Source: Chryseobacterium gregarium DSM 19109
Lineage (GTDB): Bacteria; Bacteroidota; Bacteroidia; Flavobacteriales; Weeksellaceae
Assembly (NCBI RefSeq): GCF_000430845.1
Contig: NZ_AUMU01000002.1
Span: 186,001 to 250,000 of the forward strand
DNA length: 64,000 nucleotides
Reading direction: 5' to 3'
The notes beneath the pieces were generated by a model, which had not been told where the DNA came from, did not search any database, and worked only from the letters and a program-made list of their open reading frames with translations. A program made the position numbers and the translations under genes. This document shows positions 1 through 7,567 of this stretch, piece after piece. The number at the start of each line of letters is the position of its first letter. The first letter of the stretch is position 1.

Positions 1-1
1 G

Positions 2-400
2 ATTACCTTTGACAGCCAGCAGACTGAAGTCATCATTAAAGACTGTCCGCGGGTTCTTGCCGATAAAACCATGCTCCATCAGGCATTTTTGAATATCATT
101 AATAACGCGATTAAGTACTCTTCCCAACAGGAAAATCCTAAAGTAGAAATTGAAGGGACTGAAGAAGCCGACAAAGTTATCTACAGGATTTCGGATAACG
201 GAATCGGGATTCCGGAAGAAAATAAACACAAGATGTTTAAAATCTTTAACAGGATGGATAATGCCAGAAAGTTCAAAGGGAACGGAGTAGGGCTGTCTAT
301 CGTGCATAGGATCATGAAAAGAATTGGCGGAGAGGTAAGCTATGAAAGCAATAAAGAGGGTACTTCCTTTATTTTGACATTTAAAAAGCCTTACCTTTGA
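2..400 (+). CDS. Sensor histidine kinase, C-terminal part (probable bacteriophytochrome)
   Basis: This frame is open from the first bases of the window, so the gene begins upstream and only the ATP-binding domain is visible. The N-box (HQAFLNIINNAIKYS), G1 box (SDNGIGIP), F-box region (MFKIFNRMD) and G2 box (GNGVGLSIVHRIM) are all present, so the HATPase_c domain is complete and probably active. A biliverdin-type heme oxygenase starts 18 bases downstream in the same direction. That arrangement is known for bacteriophytochrome kinases, which need biliverdin as chromophore, so I infer a phytochrome. The PAS-GAF-PHY part that would prove it lies outside the window; any other hybrid or PAS kinase remains possible. 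Confidence 0.85.
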   Translation: MTFDSQQTEVIIKDCPRVLADKTMLHQAFLNIINNAIKYSSQQENPKVEIEGTEEADKVIYRISDNGIGIPEENKHKMFKIFNRMDNARKFKGNGVGLSIVHRIMKRIGGEVSYESNKEGTSFILTFKKPYL

Positions 401-418
401 GGAATATTTTAAATTCTT

Positions 419-970
419 ATGGTATCTGAATATCTAAAACAACACACGGCAGAATATCATGATGCTGCCGAAAAACTTTTTAACTCAGAAAAAATTTTCA
501 GCAAGACATTTACGTTAGAAGATTATAAAAAGATCATCGGCACCAATTATCTGATGCTTCTTCATGCCGAATCTAAAATTTTTAACAGCCTATCGGGCAA
601 TTTTTCTGAAAAACTTCAGTTGGATAACAGGAAAAAGCTTCCTTTGATTGAAAAAGATCTGGCCAGCCTGGCTCTGAAGCAACAGCTTGTTTCTGAAGAA
701 CTTGAATTCTATAATGAACATGAGGCTCTGGGGGCCATGTATGTTATTGAAGGTTCTACTTTAGGAGGGAATGTGATTGCGAAGCAGCTTTCTAAAACTG
801 AGGGCTTTGATCAGATAACGTTCAATTTTTTCGGATGTTACCAGGAAAATACAGGCCCGATGTGGAAGAATTTCAAAGAAGTCCTGGACAGGGAAGTGAC
901 ATCGGAAAATTATGATGAAGTTCTGGCAGGTGCTAAAAAATTATATACGTTCCTGTTAAGCGTGAACTGA
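419..970 (+). CDS. bphO: Biliverdin-producing heme oxygenase
   Basis: Cytoplasmic all-helical enzyme that opens heme to biliverdin, CO and iron. The 183-residue length fits bacterial heme oxygenases. The probable proximal heme ligand is His14 in the N-terminal helix (QHTAEYHDAAE), and the distal-helix signature is seen as MYVIEGSTLGGNVIAKQL around residues 107-124. It lies 18 bases after a sensor kinase and is probably cotranscribed with it, which suggests the biliverdin serves as phytochrome chromophore rather than only for iron release. The family call is firm; the symbol bphO rests on the neighbour, and hmuO/hemO naming would be an alternative. Confidence 0.85.
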   Translation: MVSEYLKQHTAEYHDAAEKLFNSEKIFSKTFTLEDYKKIIGTNYLMLLHAESKIFNSLSGNFSEKLQLDNRKKLPLIEKDLASLALKQQLVSEELEFYNEHEALGAMYVIEGSTLGGNVIAKQLSKTEGFDQITFNFFGCYQENTGPMWKNFKEVLDREVTSENYDEVLAGAKKLYTFLLSVN

Positions 971-1147
971 TCATTTAAAGCTTTATTTCAAACCCTGATA
1001 TCATCTTTAGATCTGCCTCAATGATTACAGGCGGCCTTTGTCAATGAAAATTTCTCATAATGGCATAGGCCTGAAAATATGAGATTTCTATCGGTCTGTA
1101 AGTTTGAATATGTCGGTTTTAAATAAATATAAATAAGTTATAATTAA

Positions 1148-1181
1148 AATTCCTGAAAAATTGCCCAATTTTTCAGGAATT
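1148..1181. promoter_or_regulatory. Perfect 16-bp palindrome overlapping the mdh promoter
   Basis: The left arm AATTCCTGAAAAATTG (1148-1163) and right arm (1166-1181) are exact reverse complements around a 2-base centre. The left arm ends in the TTG that would serve as -33 element and the right arm fills the spacer up to the TAAATTTG -7 element at 1184-1191. It could be an operator of mdh or a terminator for the upstream kinase/heme oxygenase operon; the lack of a clear T-tract favours the operator reading. Confidence 0.5.
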
Positions 1182-1191
1182 GTTAAATTTG
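1160..1191 (+). promoter_or_regulatory. Predicted mdh promoter (ATTG-N20-TAAATTTG)
   Basis: Bacteroidota sigma-ABfr promoters have TTTG near -33 and TAnnTTTG near -7. Here ATTG at 1160-1163 is followed after 20 bases by TAAATTTG at 1184-1191. Transcription would start near 1198, leaving a leader of about 85 bases. The whole gap 971-1281 holds this promoter and the palindrome; I see no gene in it. Confidence 0.6.
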
Positions 1192-1281
1192 GACGTTTCC
1201 AATTTTGGATTAGAAGTCATTCAGCATGAAACCGCAAGGTTCCGTGATGACCTATTAATAAAACAATAAAAAGTATACATT

Positions 1282-2208
1282 ATGAAAGTAACCGTTGTAG
1301 GTGCAGGCGCTGTAGGCGCAAGCTGTGCAGAATACATCGCTATGAAAAACTTCTCTTCGGAAGTGGTTTTAGTAGACATTAAAGAAGGTTTTGCAGAAGG
1401 TAAAGCCATGGATCTGATGCAGACGGCATCATTGAACGGGTTCGATACCAAAATTACCGGAACAACAGGAGATTACAGTAAAACGGCAGGTTCGCATGTA
1501 GCCGTGATCACTTCAGGGATTCCGAGAAAACCGGGAATGACCAGAGAAGAATTGATCGGGATCAATGCCGGTATTGTAAAGGAGGTGACTGAAAACCTGG
1601 TAAAACATTCTCCGGAAGTCATCATCATTGTGGTTTCCAACCCGATGGATACCATGGCTTACCTGGTACACAAAACTTCAGGTCTTCCCAAGCATAAAAT
1701 CATCGGAATGGGTGGTGCATTGGATTCTGCAAGATTCAAATACAGGCTGGCTGAAGCATTGGAAGCTCCGATTTCTGATGTTGACGGGATGGTAATTGCT
1801 GCTCACAGTGACACCGGAATGCTTCCTTTATTGACCAAAGCGACAAGAAACGGGGTTCCTGTCACTGAATTCCTGGATGAAAAAAAGCAAAAGTATGTCA
1901 TTGAAGAAACAAAAGTAGGAGGGGCAACGCTGACCAAATTATTAGGCACTTCAGCCTGGTATGCACCAGGCGCAGCAGTTTCTGTAATGGTTCAGGCCAT
2001 TGCTTGCGACCAGAAGAAAATGATTCCTTGTTCTTTAATGCTGGAAGGTGAATACGGACAAAACGATATCTGTCTGGGTGTTCCTGCCATCATCGGGAAA
2101 AATGGAGTGGAACAAATCGTAAATATTACCCTTACGGCTGACGAACAGCTGAAATTTGCTGAAGCGGCTCATGCTGTGAGAGAAGTGAATGGGGATTTAA
2201 AGTTTTAA
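1282..2208 (+). CDS. mdh: Malate dehydrogenase
   Basis: Oxidises malate to oxaloacetate with NAD in the TCA cycle. The 308-residue protein has the N-terminal Rossmann motif GAGAVGAS, the substrate-binding arginines in GIPRKPGMTREEL and GALDSARFKYRLAEAL, the VSNPMD segment and the catalytic histidine in AAHSDTGMLPL, all as in the LDH-like MDH branch (310-320 residues). The Arg in RKPGM fits malate rather than lactate as substrate. It stands alone between a palindrome-covered promoter and a strong terminator, so it is probably monocistronic. Confidence 0.95.
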   Translation: MKVTVVGAGAVGASCAEYIAMKNFSSEVVLVDIKEGFAEGKAMDLMQTASLNGFDTKITGTTGDYSKTAGSHVAVITSGIPRKPGMTREELIGINAGIVKEVTENLVKHSPEVIIIVVSNPMDTMAYLVHKTSGLPKHKIIGMGGALDSARFKYRLAEALEAPISDVDGMVIAAHSDTGMLPLLTKATRNGVPVTEFLDEKKQKYVIEETKVGGATLTKLLGTSAWYAPGAAVSVMVQAIACDQKKMIPCSLMLEGEYGQNDICLGVPAIIGKNGVEQIVNITLTADEQLKFAEAAHAVREVNGDLKF

Positions 2209-2225
2209 TTAATCCGACTTTATAT

Positions 2226-2264
2226 AACAGAACCGCGCCCGGAGGGCGCGGTTCTGTTGTGTTT
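2226..2264 (+). terminator. Intrinsic terminator of mdh
   Basis: A perfect 15-bp GC-rich stem (AACAGAACCGCGCCC at 2226-2240 with 2244-2258) has a 3-base loop and is followed by GTGTTTTT. It lies 18 bases after the mdh stop codon. Confidence 0.9.
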
Positions 2265-2299
2265 TTGAAAACTTTTCAATAGTGAATTTGGGACTATGC

Positions 2300-3133
2300 T
2301 TATTTCTTAGAAAAATCAATATTATTATTTGTATATAGTAAATTCCAATTATATTCTTTGAAGTTTAATATTGTACCATTAGCATTATATTCTGTTTGAT
2401 TATAATAATTGTAATTATTTTCAGATAGAGATCTGAGAAAAATTTCATCAAAAATCATTAATTTCTTTGTTGGATTTGATTTATTATCATAATTTTTAAA
2501 AATTTCTAAAATTCGTGATTTGGAACTGAAATTAATTTCGTACGTTGTTGTAACAGGGTTCCATATAGTTGGACTTCTGGTTACTATGCTATCTACATTT
2601 CCATTTTGATTGTAATAAATATCACTTTGGTAAGCTATAGCATTATTTTTTTTAAAGACTCTTTTAGAAAGTTTATTTTGATTGTTGTATATATATTGAA
2701 TAGTATCATTTTCATAGAGATTATAAACAATCTTCTTTGATATTTTACCATTTTCAAATTCGAAATATTTTTTATTTTCAGGAACTGTATAGCCTTGGCT
2801 TGAATTAAGTTTTGAGACAATGGTCGCATTATTATTTCCATAGGTTACTTCATTATAAACACTATTTGAAAAAGCATAATTAAATCCTGATTGCGGAGAG
2901 GCTACTAAAAGACCCCCAATTCTTTTTATAGGTCTATTATTTAGATCGTATTCTATTGTAACAGTATCATAACCACCTGGTATGGCAGCCTGAGGATAAT
3001 GCATATAAAAAAATCTGTAGCTCTCAATATTTTTTTCTAAAATTTCATTTACCTCGGTAATATCTTCATTGCTGCTACAACTATATGATAAGAGTGAACA
3101 TATACTTAAAAGTAAATACGATTTTATTGTCAT
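2300..3133 (-). CDS. AT-rich lipoprotein of unknown function
   Basis: A 277-residue protein with a lipoprotein signal peptide (MTIKSYLLLSICSLLSYSC, Cys19 as lipid site) followed by SSNEDITE. The rest is polar and rich in N, Y, I and K, with repeated short beta-strand-like segments (for example YEFENGKISKKIVYN and NKLSKRVFKKNN) resembling YD/RHS-like or DUF4595-type lipoproteins. I cannot assign a function. Base composition is visibly more AT-rich than mdh on its right and the reductase gene on its left, which may indicate acquisition. It has no operon partner: mdh converges on it and the AraC gene lies downstream on the same strand. Confidence 0.75.
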   Translation of the reverse strand: MTIKSYLLLSICSLLSYSCSSNEDITEVNEILEKNIESYRFFYMHYPQAAIPGGYDTVTIEYDLNNRPIKRIGGLLVASPQSGFNYAFSNSVYNEVTYGNNNATIVSKLNSSQGYTVPENKKYFEFENGKISKKIVYNLYENDTIQYIYNNQNKLSKRVFKKNNAIAYQSDIYYNQNGNVDSIVTRSPTIWNPVTTTYEINFSSKSRILEIFKNYDNKSNPTKKLMIFDEIFLRSLSENNYNYYNQTEYNANGTILNFKEYNWNLLYTNNNIDFSKK

Positions 3134-3231
3134 GGTTTAATCAGAATAATATTTATAAAAATTTAGTTTACAAAAGTAATGAATTAAAACAATTATAGAT
3201 AAGTGAGGTAAAAACTTTACACATCAAAATT

Positions 3232-4017
3232 TTACATCTTCAGTTCTGAAGGTGAAATCCCGAATTCTTTTTTAAATACATAAGAAAAATGAGAAAGGTC
3301 TTCAAAACCGAGGTCAAGATAGATATCGGTCGGTTTTTTGTTTTCTTTTTCCAAAAGGAAGTAGGCTTCCTGAAGGCGTCTGTTCATCAGCCATTTTCCG
3401 GGAGTGGTATTGAAAATTGCTTTAAATTCTCTTTTAAAAGTCGATAAACTTCGTCCTGTCATAAAGGCAAAACGTTCTAAGCTGATATTGAATTTAAAAT
3501 GATGATTCATAAATAATTCCAGATCCATTTTATGCGGAACAGTGAAGTTGAAAAAAATATCTTTCAGATCAGGATTGTTCTTTAATAAAATCAGCAATAA
3601 TTCTTCACGTTTGATATCCACAAAAGTGTCATCCAGCTGTTCCGTTCCGTTGTAATAAGGCTCCAGAGACTGTATGTAATTTCTGATCAGTTTATCTTCA
3701 TTGATAAATAGGAAAGAATCATCATGATCGGTCGGTTCAGCCTGGTAGGAATGGCGCTCAAGAAATTTCTTTAAAAACGGTTCATCAAAGGCAATGATCA
3801 CTTTTTCAAAATTTCCATCTTCCCTGTATTTTGTATACCGGACGAGATGATTTTTCCTTGCAATACAGTAATCCCCCGGTTTCATGGTATAATGCCTGTG
3901 GCCGTCATATGACACCATCGATCCTTTTAACAAGAGCAAAAAGAAGTGTTCCGGAATAAACTGTTCTGGTGAAATTTCGGGCCCTAAATGACAGGATTGT
4001 ATATTGTTGAATTTCAT
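3232..4017 (-). CDS. AraC-family transcriptional regulator
   Basis: About 261 residues. The N-terminal two thirds look like a cupin-type sensing domain (GSMVSYDGHRHYTMKPGDYCIARKNHLVRY). The C-terminal 100 residues carry two helix-turn-helix motifs with the AraC signature (LERFAFMTGRSLSTFKREFKAIFNTTPGKWLMNRRLQEA and DIYLDLGFEDLSHFSYVFKKEFGISPSEL). I start it at the ATG at 4017 (MKFNNIQS); a GTG eight codons upstream is also in frame. The regulated gene may be the reductase at 4416-5393 on the same strand, but the sequence gives no operator evidence. Confidence 0.88.
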   Translation of the reverse strand: MKFNNIQSCHLGPEISPEQFIPEHFFLLLLKGSMVSYDGHRHYTMKPGDYCIARKNHLVRYTKYREDGNFEKVIIAFDEPFLKKFLERHSYQAEPTDHDDSFLFINEDKLIRNYIQSLEPYYNGTEQLDDTFVDIKREELLLILLKNNPDLKDIFFNFTVPHKMDLELFMNHHFKFNISLERFAFMTGRSLSTFKREFKAIFNTTPGKWLMNRRLQEAYFLLEKENKKPTDIYLDLGFEDLSHFSYVFKKEFGISPSELKM

Positions 4018-4415
4018 GTTATTATTTTTCTTTTTTTGCACAAAAGGAATAAAAAGTCCGGATCTGGAAATCTCTGTAAAATCTTAACTTAATCCTGAAA
4101 TCACCAAAAACCGGCTTTATAATTTCATCAAGCCATTTTTACTGGATTTGTACGAATTTACAATTATTTCTTCGTTTCTGAGTTTGTGTCGTGCTTCAGG
4201 CAGCGGCATTTCTTAATGCAACATTCTCTTATTTCACTTTATATGTATTAAGGTAAATTGTGATTTTGCAACAATTTGCCGTACAAATTTATGAAAGCTG
4301 TTTTAAATTTCCTTATTTCAGGAGATTGTGAAGAAACCGTACCGGCAAGTCTTGGGGACAGATTCCCGGTACGAAATTATTTTTACTTTTTTTTATTCAA
4401 ATGAACGAAGGTAAT
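4018..4415. other. Non-coding gap between AraC regulator and reductase genes
   Basis: No convincing gene was seen here. Two items are visible: CAAATTTA at 4284-4291, which read on the minus strand is the -7 element TAAATTTG and may drive the AraC gene with a leader of roughly 260 bases; and an 8-bp inverted repeat CGTACCGG (4338-4345) with CCGGTACG (4376-4383) and a 30-base loop. The long leader is unusual, but I see no known RNA motif in it. Confidence 0.4.
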
Positions 4416-5393
4416 TTATAATTTCCCTGCCAAACTGTCTGCGCTTGCGAGCAAAGCTTCCTCCCGGCTTCTTGGAACCCAGTTCAGGATGGTTTTTGCT
4501 TTTTTGTTGGACATTTCTTTATAGAATTGCTGACCAATCGGTTCTAAATTTTGAGTGTCTGAAATGTATTGCGGCCTTTTTTCTTTGAAGAGTTTGGCAA
4601 CATCATAAAAGCTCATCACGCCGTCTGAAGTCGCAATAAAACGTTCTCCCTGAGCTTCGGGATGAAGCATCGCTTTAATATGAATATCTGCAACATCTCT
4701 CACATCCACAACGCCCATTGTAAAGGGTGGAGTATGATCCATTGCTCCATTCAGAACCCCTGAAACAGCAATGTCCAAAGAAGCAGATGTAATTCCGCCG
4801 ATAACAGGGCCAAAAATCCCGACAGGATTGATGACGGTAAGTTCCAGACCGTTGCCTTCTTTTTCAATGAATTCCCAGGCAGATTTTTCAGCGACAGTTT
4901 TTGATTTGATGTAGGCCGGTAGCGGAGCCGTTATATCGGTCCAGTCTTCTTCTGTAAAAATATGGTCTGTTGCATCAATGCTATAACCTACCGCTGCAAA
5001 TGAAGATGTTAAAACCACTCTTTTTACGCCCGCATCACGTGACGCTTTTAAAACGCGCAAAGCTCCGTCTCTTGCAGGAATAATAAGTTCATTTTCATCT
5101 TTCGGATCCTGAGCAGGAAAGGGCGATGCCACATGAAGGACATAGTCACAATTTTTTACGGCTTCGTCCCAATTATGGTCTCCCGTAAGATCAGCTTCAA
5201 TAAATGAAAGATTTGAAAAATAGGTTATCCCGCCTTCTTCCAGAGCTTTTAAAATGATGTCTTTTTTTAAGATTGAACGGAGTGTGGTTTTTACTTTATA
5301 ACCTTGTTGCAACAGCTGCAGGACCGTATGAATTCCCACGAACCCTGTTCCTCCCGTTACCAAAACTGTTTTCTTTGTCTGTACGCTTTCCAT
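4416..5393 (-). CDS. NAD-dependent epimerase/dehydratase family reductase (dihydroflavonol-4-reductase-like)
   Basis: An extended short-chain dehydrogenase of 325 residues. The Rossmann motif GGTGFVG is at residues 14-20, the DYVLHVASPF strand follows, and the catalytic YIKSK (YxxxK) lies near residue 160 with the upstream LTSSFAAVGY serine. This pattern matches the dihydroflavonol reductase / aldehyde reductase branch, which reduces aldehydes or ketones with NAD(P)H. The substrate cannot be read from sequence. It is alone on its strand, upstream of the AraC gene, which may regulate it. Confidence 0.88.
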   Translation of the reverse strand: MESVQTKKTVLVTGGTGFVGIHTVLQLLQQGYKVKTTLRSILKKDIILKALEEGGITYFSNLSFIEADLTGDHNWDEAVKNCDYVLHVASPFPAQDPKDENELIIPARDGALRVLKASRDAGVKRVVLTSSFAAVGYSIDATDHIFTEEDWTDITAPLPAYIKSKTVAEKSAWEFIEKEGNGLELTVINPVGIFGPVIGGITSASLDIAVSGVLNGAMDHTPPFTMGVVDVRDVADIHIKAMLHPEAQGERFIATSDGVMSFYDVAKLFKEKRPQYISDTQNLEPIGQQFYKEMSNKKAKTILNWVPRSREEALLASADSLAGKL

Positions 5394-5575
5394 GTTGTTT
5401 AAATTTTACAGGACAAAGTTGGGGTTTATTTTGAACAAGGATTTTGTTGTGAAGTTCAATTTTTGTTTGTTGTGAAGTTCAGTATAGACAAGATTATAAT
5501 CGGTTATTCCATGAACTTTCCATAACCGGAAACAAAAAGAGCGGAAAGCCGCTCTTAAAATATCTGATAAATTTT

Positions 5576-5821
5576 TTAAATATAAATACATCCGCATCCG
5601 GTTTCCCAGGATTCGCAGAAATGACTGGGTTCATGGCATCCGCCTCCTCCGGGATTACCGCCTCCGGTAATTCTATAGCAGATTCCATCGCTGCAGTAAG
5701 TCTGAGCATTGCTTGGAAAGGTTGGCGGACATACACCGCTGCTGTCGCAGAAAGCATATGCCGTGTCGCCACCGTGAATAACGGATAATTCTTTTCTGGC
5801 TAATTTTTTTAAATTTTTCAT
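5576..5821 (-). CDS. Cysteine-rich bacteriocin-like peptide with double-glycine leader
   Basis: An 81-residue precursor. The first 18 residues (MKNLKKLARKELSVIHGG) are a typical Bacteroidota GG-leader, which peptidase-containing ABC exporters cleave after Gly-Gly. The remaining 63 residues contain eight cysteines and a glycine-rich stretch (GGGNPGGGG), with paired motifs FCDSSGVC, YCDSGIC-like and GCGC near the end. Even spacing suggests four disulfides or modified cysteines. No exporter or modification gene is adjacent. Bacteriocin-like genes of this type are common in Chryseobacterium, but their activity is generally unknown. A regulator or signal peptide role is also possible. Confidence 0.8.
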   Translation of the reverse strand: MKNLKKLARKELSVIHGGDTAYAFCDSSGVCPPTFPSNAQTYCSDGICYRITGGGNPGGGGCHEPSHFCESWETGCGCIYI

Positions 5822-5888
5822 AGTAATTTATATTTTAATTTGCTGATTACGAATATACAAATAAAATAGTATTACACATGATAGGGAT

Positions 5889-6437
5889 TTAATTTTGATA
5901 TCCTTCTATCAGTTTTATTAAACGTTTTGCCTGTTCTGTTGCTTTTCTTTTAATATCTTCCTCTGTATATCCTGAATGTACTGAAGTTCCGTGAAAATAG
6001 AAAGGGTCAACATATTTCATCCGGGCATAATACGCAGTCTGTTGCATATTTTTGCAGAATTCATACACTCTGAAATGATGTTCCCCTAAAGTATGGTATT
6101 CGCTTTCAGGGGCACCCACGGTAAAGCTTGGGATAAAATGCTTTCCTTTTAATTTATCACCCTGTGAACCGTACGCAAACTGATATTCAAAGACTTGGTC
6201 AAACCAATGCTTTAAAATTGCCGGCATATTGTACCAGTACAGAGGATACTGAAATATAACGGTCTGATGTTTCAACAGGGCTTCCTGTTCAGCTTTTACA
6301 TTGATGTTAAAATCAGGATATAGTTTTGAAAGATCTCTGATTTCCAGTTCTAGGCTGCTGTCTTTCAGATTTTCAATAATGGTCTTGTTTGCCAGTGATT
6401 TTTCGATGTCCGGATGCCCGAGAATAAGTAGTACCAT
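5889..6437 (-). CDS. NAD(P)H-dependent flavodoxin-fold oxidoreductase
   Basis: A 182-residue member of the flavodoxin-like quinone reductase family (KefF/MdaB/YwrO type), which uses FMN or FAD to reduce quinones or electrophiles in the cytoplasm. Visible are the N-terminal strand MVLLILGHPDIEKS, the QYPLYWYNMPAILKHWFDQVF core motif around residues 78-98 and GKHFIPSFTVGAP. It is divergent from an HxlR regulator 89 bases away, and a palindrome lies just upstream of its start codon. This is the classic arrangement of an electrophile-responsive reductase controlled by its neighbour. Confidence 0.88.
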   Translation of the reverse strand: MVLLILGHPDIEKSLANKTIIENLKDSSLELEIRDLSKLYPDFNINVKAEQEALLKHQTVIFQYPLYWYNMPAILKHWFDQVFEYQFAYGSQGDKLKGKHFIPSFTVGAPESEYHTLGEHHFRVYEFCKNMQQTAYYARMKYVDPFYFHGTSVHSGYTEEDIKRKATEQAKRLIKLIEGYQN

Positions 6438-6448
6438 GTTTTTGATTT

Positions 6449-6465
6449 ACTATAAAAATTATAGT
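6449..6465. promoter_or_regulatory. Operator-like palindrome upstream of the oxidoreductase
   Basis: ACTATAA-AAA-TTATAGT is a perfect 7-bp inverted repeat with a 3-base centre, 11 bases before the oxidoreductase start codon. It shares the half-site ACTAT with the palindrome at 6502-6517, as expected for one regulator (the HxlR protein) binding twice in this intergenic region. Confidence 0.6.
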
Positions 6466-6501
6466 TGCAAATTTATTCTGAACCGTGTACATTTACAATA
6501 A

Positions 6502-6517
6502 CTATCCAATTGGATAG
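6502..6517. promoter_or_regulatory. Operator-like palindrome upstream of the HxlR gene
   Basis: CTATCCAATTGGATAG is a perfect 16-bp palindrome ending nine bases before the HxlR start codon; the base before it makes the half-site ACTAT, as in the second palindrome. A looser outer repeat TTTACA (6492-6497) and TGTAAA (6519-6524) surrounds it. Its position predicts autoregulation by occlusion of transcription or translation start. Confidence 0.6.
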
Positions 6518-6526
6518 GTGTAAACA

Positions 6527-6895
6527 ATGAAAAAAGAATGTATAGGCAGCCATGTAAAAATCGGCGAAAAAATATATCCCTGCTCAGTAAGTCTCGCAAT
6601 GGATCTGGTAGGAGGGAAATGGAAAACCGTTATTCTGTATCATCTGAAAGATCATGAGAAAAGGTACAGCGAATTGCGGAAAGAACTTTTTTCCGTTACG
6701 GAAATGACTTTAAGCATCCAGCTCAAACAGCTGGAAAAAGACGGATTGGTATCAAGAACGGTTTTCGGAGAAAAACCACCCGTAAAAGTAGTTTATGCTC
6801 TTACCGAATTCGGTAAAACCTTTATTCCCGTTCTTGAAACGATTACCTGGTGGGGAAATCAGATCGTAGCTCAGAAAGGAGCGTTTGTGGAATAA
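6527..6895 (+). CDS. HxlR-family (MarR/DUF24) winged-helix transcriptional regulator
   Basis: A 122-residue DNA-binding protein with the family core CSVSLAMDLVGGKWKTVILYHL, the recognition-helix segment EMTLSIQLKQLEKDGLVSR and the C-terminal wing PVKVVYALTEFGKTF. Cys19 sits at the position of the redox-sensing cysteine of relatives such as YodB and HypR, and a second cysteine (Cys5) is nearby, so thiol-based sensing of quinones or aldehydes is plausible. The divergent oxidoreductase is the likely target. Two ACTAT-type palindromes lie between the genes. Confidence 0.9.
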   Translation: MKKECIGSHVKIGEKIYPCSVSLAMDLVGGKWKTVILYHLKDHEKRYSELRKELFSVTEMTLSIQLKQLEKDGLVSRTVFGEKPPVKVVYALTEFGKTFIPVLETITWWGNQIVAQKGAFVE

Positions 6896-7014
6896 TGTTA
6901 ATATTTAAATGTAATCCTTTCAAATTCAAGATCAGGGTTTTTACGAATATCCAGAAATCTTTATATTTATGATCCCATTGATTCTGATTTGCCTAAATAA
7001 ATACTTGTTCACCT

Positions 7015-7554
7015 TCAAATCATCAGGTCAAAGCTCATGAATACAGCCGTTTCAGCGGAATCTGCATACCGTTTGGTATTGATTCCTGTGAAAATGAAAC
7101 CGCATTTCAGGCAAAACTGAATCGCAGAGTAATTTGTATTCTGTGTTTCCAGTTCTACAATCCTGCAGTTCAGTTCCCTGGCTTTACGGTTGACCGCTTT
7201 GATGAACATCTTTCCTATATTCTGCCCTCTGTAGGATTCACTGACTAAAATATGTTCAATAAATAGGCTGTTGTTCCATGCCCTGAAATCGCAGATTACC
7301 CAGCCGATCATTTCTCCCTGATGAAAAGCACCGAAAGAATGTGCCTGTTCAATGATGGTATTGAGCCTGGCTATGTCGCCCGGCCCGGTTTCCCATGCTT
7401 TTATGTACGGCTGTTTTTTTTCTCTTAAGCCAAATTCAAACGAGCCTCCCATTTCAATAGCGGAAACCACATATATTATATCGGTTTCATAGCCGTTTAA
7501 ACCCCAGTCTAAAGTCGGGTCCTCTCTGAGTCTCTCCAGTTTTTTGATGTCCAT
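7015..7554 (-). CDS. GNAT-family N-acetyltransferase (streptothricin acetyltransferase-like)
   Basis: About 179 residues. The acetyl-CoA-binding motif A is LFIEHILVSESYRGQNIGKMFI (R/Q-G-Q-N-I-G), followed by CRIVELETQNTNYSAIQFCLKCGFIFTG, which matches the ETQdxNxxAcxFYxkcGF block of streptothricin acetyltransferases. The substrate is not certain; resistance or another small amine are both possible. I chose the ATG at 7554 because an upstream in-frame start would overlap the preceding gene by 38 bases, whereas this one leaves a 13-base gap. It follows the unknown gene at 7568-8362 in the same direction, likely as one transcript. Confidence 0.85.
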   Translation of the reverse strand: MDIKKLERLREDPTLDWGLNGYETDIIYVVSAIEMGGSFEFGLREKKQPYIKAWETGPGDIARLNTIIEQAHSFGAFHQGEMIGWVICDFRAWNNSLFIEHILVSESYRGQNIGKMFIKAVNRKARELNCRIVELETQNTNYSAIQFCLKCGFIFTGINTKRYADSAETAVFMSFDLMI

Positions 7555-7567
7555 TGAATATATAATT

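Noticed and set aside
5494..5772. Overlapping minus-strand frame of 92 codons over the GG-leader gene.
   Set aside because: The other frame has a canonical leader and ordered cysteines; this one has neither.
6898..6960. Minus-strand fragment of about 20 codons (FLDIRKNPDLEFERITFKY) after the HxlR gene.
   Set aside because: It looks protein-like but has no start and a stop directly upstream; at most a remnant, too short to support.
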